Notes under the pieces: model-generated | Told to the model about the DNA's origin: nothing | What the model saw: the letters and a program-made list of their open reading frames with translations, nothing else | Database searches by the model: none | Part shown: positions 1 through 8,294 of the stretch, piece after piece | How positions within the stretch are numbered: position 1 is the first letter of the stretch | Layout of the letters: each line of letters starts with the position of its first letter | Source of the DNA: Competibacteraceae bacterium UBA2792 | GTDB lineage: Bacteria > Pseudomonadota > Gammaproteobacteria > Competibacterales > Competibacteraceae | Length of the DNA: 26,278 nucleotides | NCBI GenBank assembly: GCA_002352125.1 | Contig: DEHU01000223.1 | Location: 18,719-44,996 of the forward strand | Direction of reading: 5' to 3' | Program-made: the position numbers and the translations under genes

Positions 1-1250
1 TACTTGCCGTTCCACTCGCTCCAGCCGACCGGGAACTTGCCGACTTGATAGCCGCCCTCCCCCGTGTCCCACGGCTCGGCGATCAGCTTGACCCGCGATA
101 GCACCGGATCTTGGTGAACGACATCCATGAACGCACCGGCTTGATCCACTTCGCCGTCCGTCTCCCGCGCCAGCGCAGCGGCCAAGTCGAAGCGGAAGCC
201 GTCAACATGCATCTCCTGCACCCAGTAGCGCAGACTGTCCATGACCAGTTGCAGCACGCGCGGATGGGCGGTGTTCAGGGTATTGCCGCAGCCGGTATAG
301 TCCATGGTGTAGCGCGGATGCTCCGGCGACAGCCGGTAATAGACCGCGTTGTCCAGCCCGCGAAAACACAGGGTCGGACCGAGATGGTTACCCTCGGCGG
401 TATGGTTGTAGACCACGTCGAGCAGCACCTCGATGCCGGCCGAATGCAGACTCTTGACCATGCTCTTGAATTCGCTCACCGGATTGTCGGTGGCGGCATA
501 GCGCGGATCGGGAGCGAAATAGCCGATGGGGCTGTAACCCCAGTAATTGCGCAGTCCTTTGTCGAGCAGATGGCGCTCGTCCACGAAATACTGGATCGGC
601 AACAATTCGACCGCCGTCACGCCGAGCGCCTTCAGATAATCGATCACCGGCCCGCAGGCCAAACCGGCGTAGGTACCGCGAAGGTGGGCCGGCACGTCGG
701 GATGGCGCATGGTGAAACCGCGAACGTGTAATTCGTAAATCAGCGTGTCGTGCCAAGGAACGTGCGGCGGCCGGTCGTCGCCCCAAACGAAGGCGGCATC
801 GACCACCTGGCACTTGGGCATCCCCACTGCGCTATTGCGAGCGTTGAAGCTGAAATCCTCGTTGCGGCTGCCGATCCGATAGCCGAACTGGGCATCGCTC
901 CAGTGAATCTGGCCGACGATGCTCTTGGCGTAAGGATCGAACAACAGCTTGTGCGCGTTGCAGCGGTGGCCCTCGTCCGGCTTGTAGGGACCATGCACCC
1001 GATAGCCGTACAACAAACCGGGGCGGGCTTCCGGCAAATAGCCGTGCCAGACGCCGCCGGTCTGCTCGCGCAACCGGATCTGCTCGGTCTCGTGCTTGCC
1101 CTTGGCGTCGAACAGACAGAGCACCACCTGCTCGGCATGCCGCGAAAACAGAGCGAAATTGACGCCTTCGCCGTCCCAAGTTGCGCCCAACGGATACGGC
1201 CGGCCCGGCCAGACGATAGTGGTCGGTTTATTCATCGGTATTCGCACCAT
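1..1250 (-). CDS. glgX: Glycogen debranching enzyme GlgX, first paralogue, 3' end outside window
   Basis: Hydrolyses alpha-1,6 branches of glycogen in the cytoplasm. The 416 visible residues hold an N-terminal CBM48-like domain (about residues 14-130: [25 protein letters not shown]) and the start of a GH13 barrel. Barrel motifs visible are [12 protein letters not shown], the nucleophile motif GFRFDL (D355) and the acid motif IAEPWD (E392). The reading frame is open to the window edge, so about 300 C-terminal residues are missing from view. I chose the start at 1250 because GGAGGGG lies 7 nt upstream; an in-frame ATG at 1235 is the alternative. It follows glgC by 49 bp on the same strand, so it is probably the last visible gene of glgE-glgC-glgX. 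It is a clear paralogue of the treX gene at 18587-20743. The family call is firm; the exact chain-length preference cannot be read from sequence. Confidence 0.93.
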   Translation of the reverse strand, partial: MVRIPMNKPTTIVWPGRPYPLGATWDGEGVNFALFSRHAEQVVLCLFDAKGKHETEQIRLREQTGGVWHGYLPEARPGLLYGYRVHGPYKPDEGHRCNAHKLLFDPYAKSIVGQIHWSDAQFGYRIGSRNEDFSFNARNSAVGMPKCQVVDAAFVWGDDRPPHVPWHDTLIYELHVRGFTMRHPDVPAHLRGTYAGLACGPVIDYLKALGVTAVELLPIQYFVDERHLLDKGLRNYWGYSPIGYFAPDPRYAATDNPVSEFKSMVKSLHSAGIEVLLDVVYNHTAEGNHLGPTLCFRGLDNAVYYRLSPEHPRYTMDYTGCGNTLNTAHPRVLQLVMDSLRYWVQEMHVDGFRFDLAAALARETDGEVDQAGAFMDVVHQDPVLSRVKLIAEPWDTGEGGYQVGKFPVGWSEWNGK

Positions 1251-1299
1251 CCTCGCGCCCCTCCGCTCCACGGCGGAGAGGCAAACTACCGCTCCGGCC

Positions 1300-2532
1300 C
1301 TATTCGCTGAAGGCCCGCATGGTCGTGGTGACCTCGCCCGGTCCGACCACCGTGACACCGCCGGCGGTGACGTGGAAGCAGCGCCGGTCGATCTCGGGAT
1401 CGTAGCCGATCCGGCTACCCGCTTCGATGACGTTGTACTGGCCGATGATGGCTCGCCGCAACCGGGCACCGCGCTTGATCCAAACGTAATCCTGAATGAC
1501 GCAATCCTCGATTTCCACGTCGTCTTCGACGATTACCTCGCGACGAATGATGGTGTTGCTGATGGAAGCGTTGTGCACCAAAGAACCGGCGGCGATCACG
1601 CTGTTGTGGATCTTGCCATCCAGAATGCGCGCCACCGGCCCCTGATAGTTGCTGGAAAAGATCCGCCACTGCGGGTTGAACACATCGAAGCGCGGCGTCA
1701 ATCCCAGCAAATCCTGATGGGCGTTGAAATAGGCGTCCAAGCTTCCCACGTCGCGCCAGTAGGCCGGCTCCTCGTAGGGTTTCGTCCCCGGCACTTTGTT
1801 GCTGGCAAAATCGTAAGCGAACAGCCGGTGCGTGTCCTTCAGGTGCGGCAACACGTTATGGCCGAAATCGTGCTCGCCGCGCTGGTTGGCTTCCTTGAGC
1901 GCTTGGACCAGCACCTTGGCATCAAACAGATAATTGCCCATCGATGCATAGGCGCGGGTAGGATCCGACGGCATCGATGGTGGGTCGAGCGGCTTTTCCT
2001 TGAAATCGCTGATCCGGCCCGCGTGATCGGCATCGATGATGCCGAACGAACTGGCTTCGGCGATGGGTACCGGCAAAGCGGCAACGGTCGCGTCGGCCTC
2101 TCGTTCCTGGTGAAAATCCACCATCTGTTGGAGATCCATCCGATAGACGTGATCGGCGCCGAACACGAGCACTAGATCGGGATTGTGCAGTTGGATCAGG
2201 TTCAAGTTCTGGTAGACGGCATCGGCGGTGCCCATGAACCAGTCGCCGCCGCGCATCATCTGCGGCGGCACCACCGTCACGAACTCTTCGTTGCGCATCG
2301 GCGATACCACCCAAGCCTTGCGGACGTGTTCGATCAAGGATTGGGATTTGTACTGGACCAATAAATAGATCGACTGGATATTGGAATTGAGCAGGTTGCT
2401 GAGAACGAAGTCCACGATCCGGTAGCGGCTGCCGAACGGCAGGGATGGCTTGGAATTTTGGGAAGTCAGAGGACTCAAGCGGGAACCTTCGCCGCCGGCC
2501 ATTACGAACGCAAGAATTTTCGGTTGTTTCAT
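1300..2532 (-). CDS. glgC: Glucose-1-phosphate adenylyltransferase (ADP-glucose pyrophosphorylase)
   Basis: Makes ADP-glucose from ATP and glucose-1-phosphate, the committed step of bacterial glycogen synthesis. The 410-residue product has the nucleotidyltransferase signature near the N terminus ([14 protein letters not shown], then [20 protein letters not shown]). It also has [11 protein letters not shown], an [20 protein letters not shown] sugar-phosphate region, and a C-terminal left-handed beta-helix ([21 protein letters not shown] onward). The open frame extends 22 codons further upstream. I prefer the ATG at 2532 because GAAGGA precedes it at normal spacing and the protein then begins [14 protein letters not shown], as is usual for the family. 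Length is close to the usual 400-430 residues. It lies 225 bp downstream of glgE and 49 bp upstream of glgX, which suggests a shared glycogen operon. No glgA or glgB is visible. GlgC is normally allosterically controlled; the effector cannot be told from this sequence. Confidence 0.95.
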   Translation of the reverse strand: MKQPKILAFVMAGGEGSRLSPLTSQNSKPSLPFGSRYRIVDFVLSNLLNSNIQSIYLLVQYKSQSLIEHVRKAWVVSPMRNEEFVTVVPPQMMRGGDWFMGTADAVYQNLNLIQLHNPDLVLVFGADHVYRMDLQQMVDFHQEREADATVAALPVPIAEASSFGIIDADHAGRISDFKEKPLDPPSMPSDPTRAYASMGNYLFDAKVLVQALKEANQRGEHDFGHNVLPHLKDTHRLFAYDFASNKVPGTKPYEEPAYWRDVGSLDAYFNAHQDLLGLTPRFDVFNPQWRIFSSNYQGPVARILDGKIHNSVIAAGSLVHNASISNTIIRREVIVEDDVEIEDCVIQDYVWIKRGARLRRAIIGQYNVIEAGSRIGYDPEIDRRCFHVTAGGVTVVGPGEVTTTMRAFSE

Positions 2533-2606
2533 CGCGGCATATCCTTCGTTGGTAGTGACAACAGTTTGCACGAACCCCCGAGAGAAATTTCGACCCAATC
2601 GGGGCA

Positions 2607-2634
2607 GTTATCCAATTCGTAACGCAGTTCGCAA
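2607..2634 (-). promoter_or_regulatory. Candidate sigma70-like promoter upstream of glgC
   Basis: On the minus strand TTGCGA and GATAAC (4 of 6 consensus matches each) are 16 nt apart, about 75 bp upstream of the preferred glgC start. The spot lies in the 225-bp gap after glgE, so glgC-glgX could have a promoter of its own as well as read-through. Found by eye only; no transcript data. Confidence 0.3.
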
Positions 2635-2689
2635 CATGGCCGGCCAACCGGCATCGGTCGGCGAGAACTCGGGCAGCACCACGTTCGCC

Positions 2690-2712
2690 GATGCGGCGCA
2701 CGGCACCGCATC
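2690..2712 (-). terminator. Inverted repeat 45 bp after glgE stop, possible weak terminator
   Basis: GATGCGG and CCGCATC form perfect 7-bp arms around a 9-nt loop between glgE and glgC. There is no following T-tract, so intrinsic termination is doubtful. It could instead be an mRNA-stabilising or processing structure between the two cistrons. Confidence 0.2.
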
Positions 2713-2757
2713 CCGCCGTCGGCCATTCGACCGCACTACGCTCGCATCGCCTTCCCG

Positions 2758-4956
2758 CTAACCTCCAAACGGGTCGAAATCGCGCTCCGTGTGGAGATGG
2801 TGATGCAGACGGAACACATGCGCCGGCATTCGATGCGGGTTCAGCTCCACGTAGTTGCGTGGCCCGTTCCACATGTAATGTGCGCCGGTCAACAGATCGT
2901 GGACCTGGAACGGCTGGTGCGGATCGACGCCCAGCGCCTCCAGATCCAGTTGCGTCCAGCCCGCTTGGGTGTAGTTGGGGTCGAGGTTTACCACCACCAG
3001 AACGACGTTGGCGCGGTTGGCGGCGACCTTGCTGTAGCAGATGATCTGCTCGTTATCGACCTGATGAAACTGTAGATTCCAGTCGATCTGCAAGGCTGGA
3101 TTGCGCTTGCGGATGCGGTTGATCAGGGCGATGAAGTCGCGCAAGCTGTTGGGGCCGTCCAGTTCCTTAAAGGAGCGATAGCGCAGCTGATATTTTTCGG
3201 AATCGAGATACTCCTCGCTGCCGTGCTTGATCGCGACATGCTCCATCATTTCGTAGGCCGGCCCATAAATGCCGTAGTTGGCGGTTAGGGTCGCCGCCAG
3301 CACCAGCCGGGACATGAATGCCGGCCGGCCGCCGAACTGCAGGGCATCGGTCAAAATGTCGGGGGTATTCGGCCAGAAATTCGGCCGGAAATAATCGCGG
3401 CCCGGACCTTGGGTCAATTCGGTCAGGTACTCGGTCAACTCCCACTTGGTATTGCGCCAGGCATAGTAGGTATACGACTGGCCGTAACCGAGTTTGGCCA
3501 GGCGATGCATGACCTTGGGGCGCGTGAACGCTTCGGCGAGGAAGATAGCGTTCGGCGCGGTCTTCTTGATCTCGGCGATCAGCCACTCCCACATCGCGAA
3601 CGGCTTGGTGTGGGGATTGTCCACCCGAAAGATGCGCACGCCCTGGGCGACCCAAAATTCGAAGATGCTCTTGATCTCCTCCCACAGCGCTTTCCAGTCG
3701 CCGGTCTCGAAATTGAACGGATAAATGTCCTGGTACTTCTTGGGCGGATTTTCGGCATACTGCACCGTACCGTCCGGCCGCCAGCGGAACCAGTCGGGAT
3801 GCTGCTTCACGTAGGGATGATCGGGCGCGCATTGCAGAGCGATATCCAGGGCGATTTCGATACCGTGCTCCTTGGCTTTTTGCACCAGCCGGCGAAAATC
3901 TTCCAGCGTGCCCAGTTCCGGCAAAATATCCTTGTGGCCGCCTTCTGCGGCACCGATGGCCCAAGGGCTGCCGACGTCGTCGGGATTCGGAGTCAGCGTA
4001 TTGTTCTTGCCCTTGCGGTTGACGCGGCCGACGGGATGAATCGGCGGAAAATACAGCACGTCGAAACCCATCGCGACGAGGCGCGGCAACCAGACTTCGC
4101 AATCCTTGAAGGTACCGTGCTTGCCGGGCACGGGGCTGCAAGAGCGCGGGAACATCTCGTACCAGGTGCTGAAACGAGCGCGCTCGTCGTCCACGATAAC
4201 GCCCAGTTCCTTGCCATAGCTCAGCGCCAGCCGACGATCGGCGTGACGCTCCACGAGCCTGGCCAGCTCCTCGTCCAATCCCAGTTGGCGGCGATAGTTC
4301 AAATCCTGGTCGCCGACCAAATCTTTGGCGCGTTTGGCCAACCACTCGGCATCTTCGCCCGCCGCGCGCTGGCTGGCGCTTTCGACCAGCTTCTCGCCCA
4401 CCCGCAAAGCGATGGCGATATCCTCGGCCTGCACCCAGCGGCCAAGATCGTGCCGCCAGGACTTGAACGCATCGACCCAGGCGGTGACGGTATACTCGTA
4501 GCGGCCCAAATCCAACACTTGGAACTCGCCCCGCCAGCGGTCGTTGACCAGAAAACGCATCGGCACTTCCTGCCAGCCGGCGTCGCCTACCTTGCGATAC
4601 TGCACCATGCACGACAGCGAATCGTGGCCGTCGGTGAAAACATCCGCCTCCACCACGATCGTATCGCCCACGGTCCGCTTGATGGGAAACCGGCCGCCGT
4701 CGATTTCTGGAGTAACGCCCTCGATGACCGTCCGTTTCCGGCCGTCCGTCGCGATCTGCGGTACCTCCGATAGAATCGCCGTCGAATTCGGCGCTGGCTC
4801 GACGGCTGCGGCTTTGGTCGAACCGGGCACTGCTGCCGGCCGGCCCGCCGCCGCAACCGGCACCGGTTTCTTGTCCGTCGTCGGAGCGGTGGCCGCAGCC
4901 GGTGCCGGTTCAACAGGCGTTTTCTTTTTATCATCCGCCACGGTCTTCTTGGTCAT
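2758..4956 (-). CDS. glgE: Alpha-1,4-glucan:maltose-1-phosphate maltosyltransferase GlgE
   Basis: Transfers maltosyl units from maltose-1-phosphate to alpha-1,4-glucan in the cytoplasm (GH13_3 family). The 732-residue product starts with about 75 residues rich in Pro, Ala and Lys, then the GlgE N-domain ([21 protein letters not shown]). The catalytic part follows, with [23 protein letters not shown], nucleophile motif RVDNPHTKP (D446), acid motif FLAEAFTRP (E475) and WPNTPDIL (D533). The RVDNPHTKP motif separates GlgE from ordinary amylases. The open frame reaches 5007. I chose the ATG at 4956 (MTKKTVADD) because GAGGG (4965-4969) lies 8 nt upstream. The length exceeds the usual 660-700 residues mainly through the N-terminal tail. 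Its substrate would come from TreS plus maltokinase or from a GlgM-type transferase. TreS is encoded at the far right of the window; neither maltokinase nor GlgM is visible. Confidence 0.95.
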   Translation of the reverse strand: MTKKTVADDKKKTPVEPAPAAATAPTTDKKPVPVAAAGRPAAVPGSTKAAAVEPAPNSTAILSEVPQIATDGRKRTVIEGVTPEIDGGRFPIKRTVGDTIVVEADVFTDGHDSLSCMVQYRKVGDAGWQEVPMRFLVNDRWRGEFQVLDLGRYEYTVTAWVDAFKSWRHDLGRWVQAEDIAIALRVGEKLVESASQRAAGEDAEWLAKRAKDLVGDQDLNYRRQLGLDEELARLVERHADRRLALSYGKELGVIVDDERARFSTWYEMFPRSCSPVPGKHGTFKDCEVWLPRLVAMGFDVLYFPPIHPVGRVNRKGKNNTLTPNPDDVGSPWAIGAAEGGHKDILPELGTLEDFRRLVQKAKEHGIEIALDIALQCAPDHPYVKQHPDWFRWRPDGTVQYAENPPKKYQDIYPFNFETGDWKALWEEIKSIFEFWVAQGVRIFRVDNPHTKPFAMWEWLIAEIKKTAPNAIFLAEAFTRPKVMHRLAKLGYGQSYTYYAWRNTKWELTEYLTELTQGPGRDYFRPNFWPNTPDILTDALQFGGRPAFMSRLVLAATLTANYGIYGPAYEMMEHVAIKHGSEEYLDSEKYQLRYRSFKELDGPNSLRDFIALINRIRKRNPALQIDWNLQFHQVDNEQIICYSKVAANRANVVLVVVNLDPNYTQAGWTQLDLEALGVDPHQPFQVHDLLTGAHYMWNGPRNYVELNPHRMPAHVFRLHHHLHTERDFDPFGG

Positions 4957-5119
4957 ACCGGTTACCCTCGTTCTTGCTGGTATGGTTTCTCGTTGCGCGC
5001 CGATCATCGCCGCGATCTTGGCGGCCAGCCTGCTGCCGTTCGAAAGCCGAGGTGATAGAGTTACCGCTTTGGTTCGGGTCGTCCGTGCGGCGACCGGCTA
5101 TCTTGTTTTATCGCCTTTT

Positions 5120-5150
5120 ATTATGACAGTTTTTTTGTGGTTGCGCCCAA
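5120..5150 (-). promoter_or_regulatory. Candidate extended -10 promoter for glgE
   Basis: On the minus strand TGT-CATAAT (5120-5128) matches an extended -10 element, with TTGGGC 19 nt further upstream as a weak -35. It lies in an AT-rich patch within the 238-bp divergent gap between glgE and dapD, which otherwise resembles the GC-rich surroundings. It would give glgE a leader of about 155 nt. No comparably good match was found by eye for dapD on the plus strand. Confidence 0.35.
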
Positions 5151-5194
5151 ACCTTGAAATTAGTCTGGATTACCCTTACCGAGGATGCTGCCCG

Positions 5195-6013
5195 ATGAGC
5201 GAATTACAGCGGATTATCGACGACGCCTTCGAGCGTCGCGGCCAGATCGACCCCACCAACGCGCCGGCCGAACTGCGCGAAGCGGTGGAAGAAGCCTTGG
5301 GCCTGCTGGAACTGGGCAAGGCCCGAGTCGCCGAACCGCGCGATGGCGCTTGGACGGTCAACGCCTGGCTGAAGAAAGCGGTACTGTTGAGCTTCCGCTT
5401 GAGCGAGAGCACGATCATCCGCGACGGCTACACCAATTACTTCGACAAGGTGCCACCCAAATACAGCGAATACGGCGAGAACGATTTTCTGGCCGCCGGC
5501 GTGCGGGTGGTACCGCCCGCCGCCGCCCGGCGCGGCTCCTATATCGCTCCCGGCGTGGTGCTGATGCCCTCCTTCGTCAACATCGGCGCTTACGTCGATT
5601 CCGGCACGATGGTGGACACTTGGGCGACGGTCGGCTCCTGCGCCCAGATCGGCAAAAACGTCCATCTATCTGGCGGGGTCGGCATCGGCGGTGTGTTGGA
5701 ACCGCTGCAAGCCAGCCCAACCATCATCGAGGACGACTGCTTCATCGGCGCCCGCTCCGAGGTGGTCGAAGGCGTGATCGTCGAGCGCGGCTCGGTGATC
5801 TCGATGGGGGTCTACATCGGCCAAAGCACCAAGATTTACAACCGCATGACCGGCGAGGTGAGCTACGGTCGAATACCGGCCGGCTCGGTGGTCGTGCCCG
5901 GCGCCCTGCCCGCCCCCGACGGCCGTTACAGCCTGTACTGCGCCATCATCATCAAACAGGTGGACGAGAAAACGCGCGGCCGGGTCAGCCTCAACGAACT
6001 GCTGCGCGATTGA
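5195..6013 (+). CDS. dapD: 2,3,4,5-tetrahydropyridine-2,6-dicarboxylate N-succinyltransferase
   Basis: Succinylates tetrahydrodipicolinate with succinyl-CoA in the succinylase branch of diaminopimelate and lysine synthesis; cytoplasmic, normally a trimer. The 272-residue product matches the usual 274. The N-terminal helical part ([13 protein letters not shown]) leads to [15 protein letters not shown], and then a left-handed parallel beta-helix of hexapeptide repeats ([22 protein letters not shown] and on) with [34 protein letters not shown]. The ATG at 5195 is set by GAGGA 9 nt upstream and by the start of homology. The frame stays open far upstream, but that part runs antisense to glgE. It faces away from glgE, and an Rpn gene begins 31 bp downstream, followed by dapE. 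Confidence 0.97.
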   Translation: MSELQRIIDDAFERRGQIDPTNAPAELREAVEEALGLLELGKARVAEPRDGAWTVNAWLKKAVLLSFRLSESTIIRDGYTNYFDKVPPKYSEYGENDFLAAGVRVVPPAAARRGSYIAPGVVLMPSFVNIGAYVDSGTMVDTWATVGSCAQIGKNVHLSGGVGIGGVLEPLQASPTIIEDDCFIGARSEVVEGVIVERGSVISMGVYIGQSTKIYNRMTGEVSYGRIPAGSVVVPGALPAPDGRYSLYCAIIIKQVDEKTRGRVSLNELLRD

Positions 6014-6044
6014 AACTCCAGATCGCTGAGCCATCGATATTCCC

Positions 6045-7022
6045 ATGCGGCTGCAACACCCTCACGACCGCTTCGTGCGCGAGTTCTTTGGCGAACCCGC
6101 GCACGCGCGGGAATTCCTGAGCGCCGTGCTGCAGGCGGCGCTGGCAGATACGCTGGATTGGGCGCGGCTGCGCGGCGAACCGGCCACCTTCATCGACGAA
6201 AACCTGCGCGAACAATATTCCGACTTGCTGTTCTCGGTGCCGGGCAAGGATGGTAACCCGCAACAGGTTTATCTGCTGTTCGAGCATAAATCGGTGCTGG
6301 ATCAAGGACTATTGCGACAATTACTAGGCTACTTGGCGCGGATTTATGCCGCACAAGACGAGCCGGCCCCGGTGGTCGCGGTCGTTTTTTACCACGGCGA
6401 CGCGCCGCATCCGACCGGCCGACGATTCATCGACGAACTGTCGCTTGCCACCGAGCGGCGGGCGCTTTATCGACCTTACGTTCCGGATTTCGGCTATCTG
6501 CTGTTCGACCTCGTCCACGCCAAACCTCTGGCATGGCAATCGCTAGCTCTGCGGGTATTTCTGGCGGCGCTGGACAGCGCCCGCCACCCCGACCCGACTC
6601 GGCTCGCCGGAGTGCTGCGCCTGGCGGACCAGTTGCTCCGGGAACCTCAAAGCACCCACATCGTCCATGCGCTGCTGGTCTATCTGTTCCAGGTAACAGA
6701 TTTGCAACCAGCGCAATGGCGAAACTTATTGAGCCCACCGCCGTCACCCACTCTGGAGGCAACCATGATTTCGACTGCACAACAACTGTTCGAACAAGGC
6801 AAGATCGAGGGCAAGATCGAGGGCAAGATCGAGGGCAAGATCGAGGGCAAGATCGAGGGAGAGACACTGTTTCTGGAACGTCTGCTCCAAGCCAAATTTG
6901 GCAAGCTACCCCAAAGCTACCAACACCGCATCGCAAAAGCCGGCCCCGATATGCTGCTATTGTGGGGAGAACGAGTATTGAACGCTGCCACGCTGGCCGA
7001 AGTGTTCGCGGATACTCATTAA
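6045..7022 (+). CDS. Rpn-family recombination-promoting nuclease / putative transposase (PD-(D/E)XK)
   Basis: A 325-residue member of the Rpn/YhgA-like family, DNA endonucleases related to transposases; E. coli members have been linked to recombination and phage defence. The N-terminal nuclease domain starts [12 protein letters not shown] and keeps the catalytic pattern: YSDLLF (D60) followed by LLFEHKS (E80, K82). Helices around [18 protein letters not shown] and the Leu-rich middle follow. The C-terminal part (from about residue 241) holds five KIEG repeats and a helical tail. The motif residues are intact, so nothing marks it as dead. No clear Shine-Dalgarno precedes the ATG at 6045, whereas an internal in-frame ATG at 6765 has an excellent one. 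It is sandwiched between dapD (31 bp) and dapE (49 bp), genes often adjacent in related bacteria. I infer later insertion, but no terminal repeats or target duplication were seen. Confidence 0.88.
   Translation: MRLQHPHDRFVREFFGEPAHAREFLSAVLQAALADTLDWARLRGEPATFIDENLREQYSDLLFSVPGKDGNPQQVYLLFEHKSVLDQGLLRQLLGYLARIYAAQDEPAPVVAVVFYHGDAPHPTGRRFIDELSLATERRALYRPYVPDFGYLLFDLVHAKPLAWQSLALRVFLAALDSARHPDPTRLAGVLRLADQLLREPQSTHIVHALLVYLFQVTDLQPAQWRNLLSPPPSPTLEATMISTAQQLFEQGKIEGKIEGKIEGKIEGKIEGETLFLERLLQAKFGKLPQSYQHRIAKAGPDMLLLWGERVLNAATLAEVFADTH
6755..6759 (+). promoter_or_regulatory. Internal Shine-Dalgarno GGAGG inside rpn
   Basis: GGAGG sits 5 nt before an in-frame ATG (6765) inside the nuclease gene. 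It is far stronger than anything before the full-length start at 6045, and it decides the proposed start of the small internal product. Confidence 0.65.
6765..7022 (+). CDS. Candidate intragenic small Rpn protein (RpnS-like antitoxin)
   Basis: In-frame internal ORF of 85 residues ([16 protein letters not shown]...) matching residues 241-325 of the full-length Rpn protein. It carries all five KIEG repeats and the tail [15 protein letters not shown], but no nuclease residues. Seen directly: a GGAGG 5 nt upstream, and no comparable signal for the long form. Known from the family: E. coli Rpn genes make a small protein from the 3' part of the same gene that restrains the toxic nuclease. I infer that this is such a product, made in excess over the nuclease. 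The KIEG block may be a helical or assembly segment with a changeable copy number. Not proven without ribosome profiling or a tagged protein. Confidence 0.55.
   Translation: MISTAQQLFEQGKIEGKIEGKIEGKIEGKIEGETLFLERLLQAKFGKLPQSYQHRIAKAGPDMLLLWGERVLNAATLAEVFADTH
6798..6857 (+). repeat. Five perfect 12-bp tandem repeats (GGCAAGATCGAG) encoding (GKIE)5
   Basis: Five identical in-frame copies of GGCAAGATCGAG in the 3' part of the rpn gene, in the segment shared by the long and the proposed short product. Identity at DNA level suggests recent slippage or recombination. Because the unit is 12 bp, copy-number change keeps the frame and only alters linker or helix length. Confidence 0.97.
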
Positions 7023-7071
7023 AAACCGGACACCAAATACCCGGCAACAGCGATACCGAGACCTTGCACCC

Positions 7072-8229
7072 ATGTCCACCACTTTGGATCTCGCCCTCGA
7101 CCTGATTCGTCGCCCATCGGTTACGCCGGATGATGCCGACTGCCAAGAAACCATGATCGCTCGACTGCAAACCATCGGTTTTCGAGTAGAACGATTGCGC
7201 TTCGGCGATGTAGAAAACTTCTGGGCACGGTTCGGCGACCGGGAACCGCTGTTCGCTTTCGCTGGCCACACCGACGTCGTGCCGCCCGGCCCGCTGGACC
7301 GGTGGCAATCGCCGCCATTCGTGCCGACGATCCGCGACGGTTACTTGTACGGGCGCGGCACGGCGGATATGAAGAGCAGTTTGGCGGCGATGATCACCGC
7401 TTGCGAGCGTTTTCTCGCCACCCATCCGCAACCGCGCGGCTCTATCGCTCTCCTGATCACCAGCGACGAAGAAGGCGCAGCGGTCGATGGTACGGTCAAA
7501 GTGGTGGAGCGATTGGAGGCGCGCGGCGAGAAGATACGCTGGTGTCTAGTGGGCGAACCGTCTTGCGTCGCCCAACTCGGCGATACGATCAAGAACGGCC
7601 GGCGTGGATCGTTGAACGGCCGGCTGGTCTTGCGCGGAACCCAGGGGCATGTTGCCTATCCCCATCTGGCCCAGAATCCCATCCATGCGGCCGGTGCGAT
7701 CCTGACCGCTCTTTCCGACGAAATCTGGGACCAAGGCCACGAGTTTTTCCCACCGACCTCGTTCCAGATTTCCAATCTCCGTTCCGGCACCGGCGCGGAC
7801 AACGTCATTCCTGGCGATCTGGAAATGTTGTTCAATTTTCGTTTTTCGCCGGCGGTGACGGTCGAGCAACTCCAAGAGCGCGTCCGGCTGATCGTCGAAA
7901 CGGGCTTGCTCAACGAAGAAATCAAAACCGGCCAAGTCTTCCAGTATGCGCTGGAATGGCGCTTGTCCGGCCCGCCATTCTTCACCCCTCCCGGCGATCT
8001 GGTGGCCGCCGTCGCCGCTGCGATTCGCGCCGAAACCGGATTGGAACCGGCATTGTCCACCAGCGGCGGTACATCAGACGGTCGCTTCATCGCGCCCACC
8101 GGCGCACAAGTCATCGAATTCGGTCTCCTCAACGCCACCATCCACAAGATCGACGAACGCATTCCGGTCGACGATCTGGAACGGCTCAGCCGGATCTACG
8201 AGAGCGTACTGGTTCGGCTGGTGGGCTAA
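7072..8229 (+). CDS. dapE: Succinyl-diaminopimelate desuccinylase
   Basis: Removes succinate from N-succinyl-LL-diaminopimelate; a cytoplasmic di-zinc M20 peptidase-family enzyme in lysine and cell-wall precursor synthesis. The 385-residue product (usual about 375) has all metal and catalytic motifs: [10 protein letters not shown] (H66), GRGTADMKS (D99), TSDEEG (E133/E134), GEPS (E162) and the C-terminal NATIHKIDE histidine. The dimerisation domain lies between ([23 protein letters not shown]). No strong Shine-Dalgarno is seen before the ATG at 7072; homology begins directly at it. It belongs with dapD, from which it is separated by the rpn gene. A short hairpin (ATCCC/GGGAT, 8230-8244) sits directly after the stop, without a T-tract. 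Confidence 0.97.
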   Translation: MSTTLDLALDLIRRPSVTPDDADCQETMIARLQTIGFRVERLRFGDVENFWARFGDREPLFAFAGHTDVVPPGPLDRWQSPPFVPTIRDGYLYGRGTADMKSSLAAMITACERFLATHPQPRGSIALLITSDEEGAAVDGTVKVVERLEARGEKIRWCLVGEPSCVAQLGDTIKNGRRGSLNGRLVLRGTQGHVAYPHLAQNPIHAAGAILTALSDEIWDQGHEFFPPTSFQISNLRSGTGADNVIPGDLEMLFNFRFSPAVTVEQLQERVRLIVETGLLNEEIKTGQVFQYALEWRLSGPPFFTPPGDLVAAVAAAIRAETGLEPALSTSGGTSDGRFIAPTGAQVIEFGLLNATIHKIDERIPVDDLERLSRIYESVLVRLVG

Positions 8230-8294
8230 ATCCCATTTCGGGATAGCGGCTCCGACGCCAGAAGTTTGTATGGGTTCCAACCAACGGGCCTTTC

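Noticed and set aside
1096..2175. 359-codon plus-strand open frame
   Set aside because: Antisense to glgX and glgC; composition typical of a mirror frame.
3409..4773. 454-codon plus-strand open frame
   Set aside because: Antisense shadow of glgE; no recognisable domain, and the glgE frame carries all catalytic motifs.
4544..5194. 217-codon in-frame extension upstream of dapD
   Set aside because: It overlaps glgE antisense; the GAGGA and the start of DapD homology place the true start at 5195.
6798..6857. Tandem repeat as a possible CRISPR-like array
   Set aside because: Units are contiguous with no spacers and are in frame within a protein gene.
6533..7105. Frame reading [13 protein letters not shown] and minus-strand frames reading SILPSILPS
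   Set aside because: They are the same 12-bp repeat read in wrong frames of the rpn gene.
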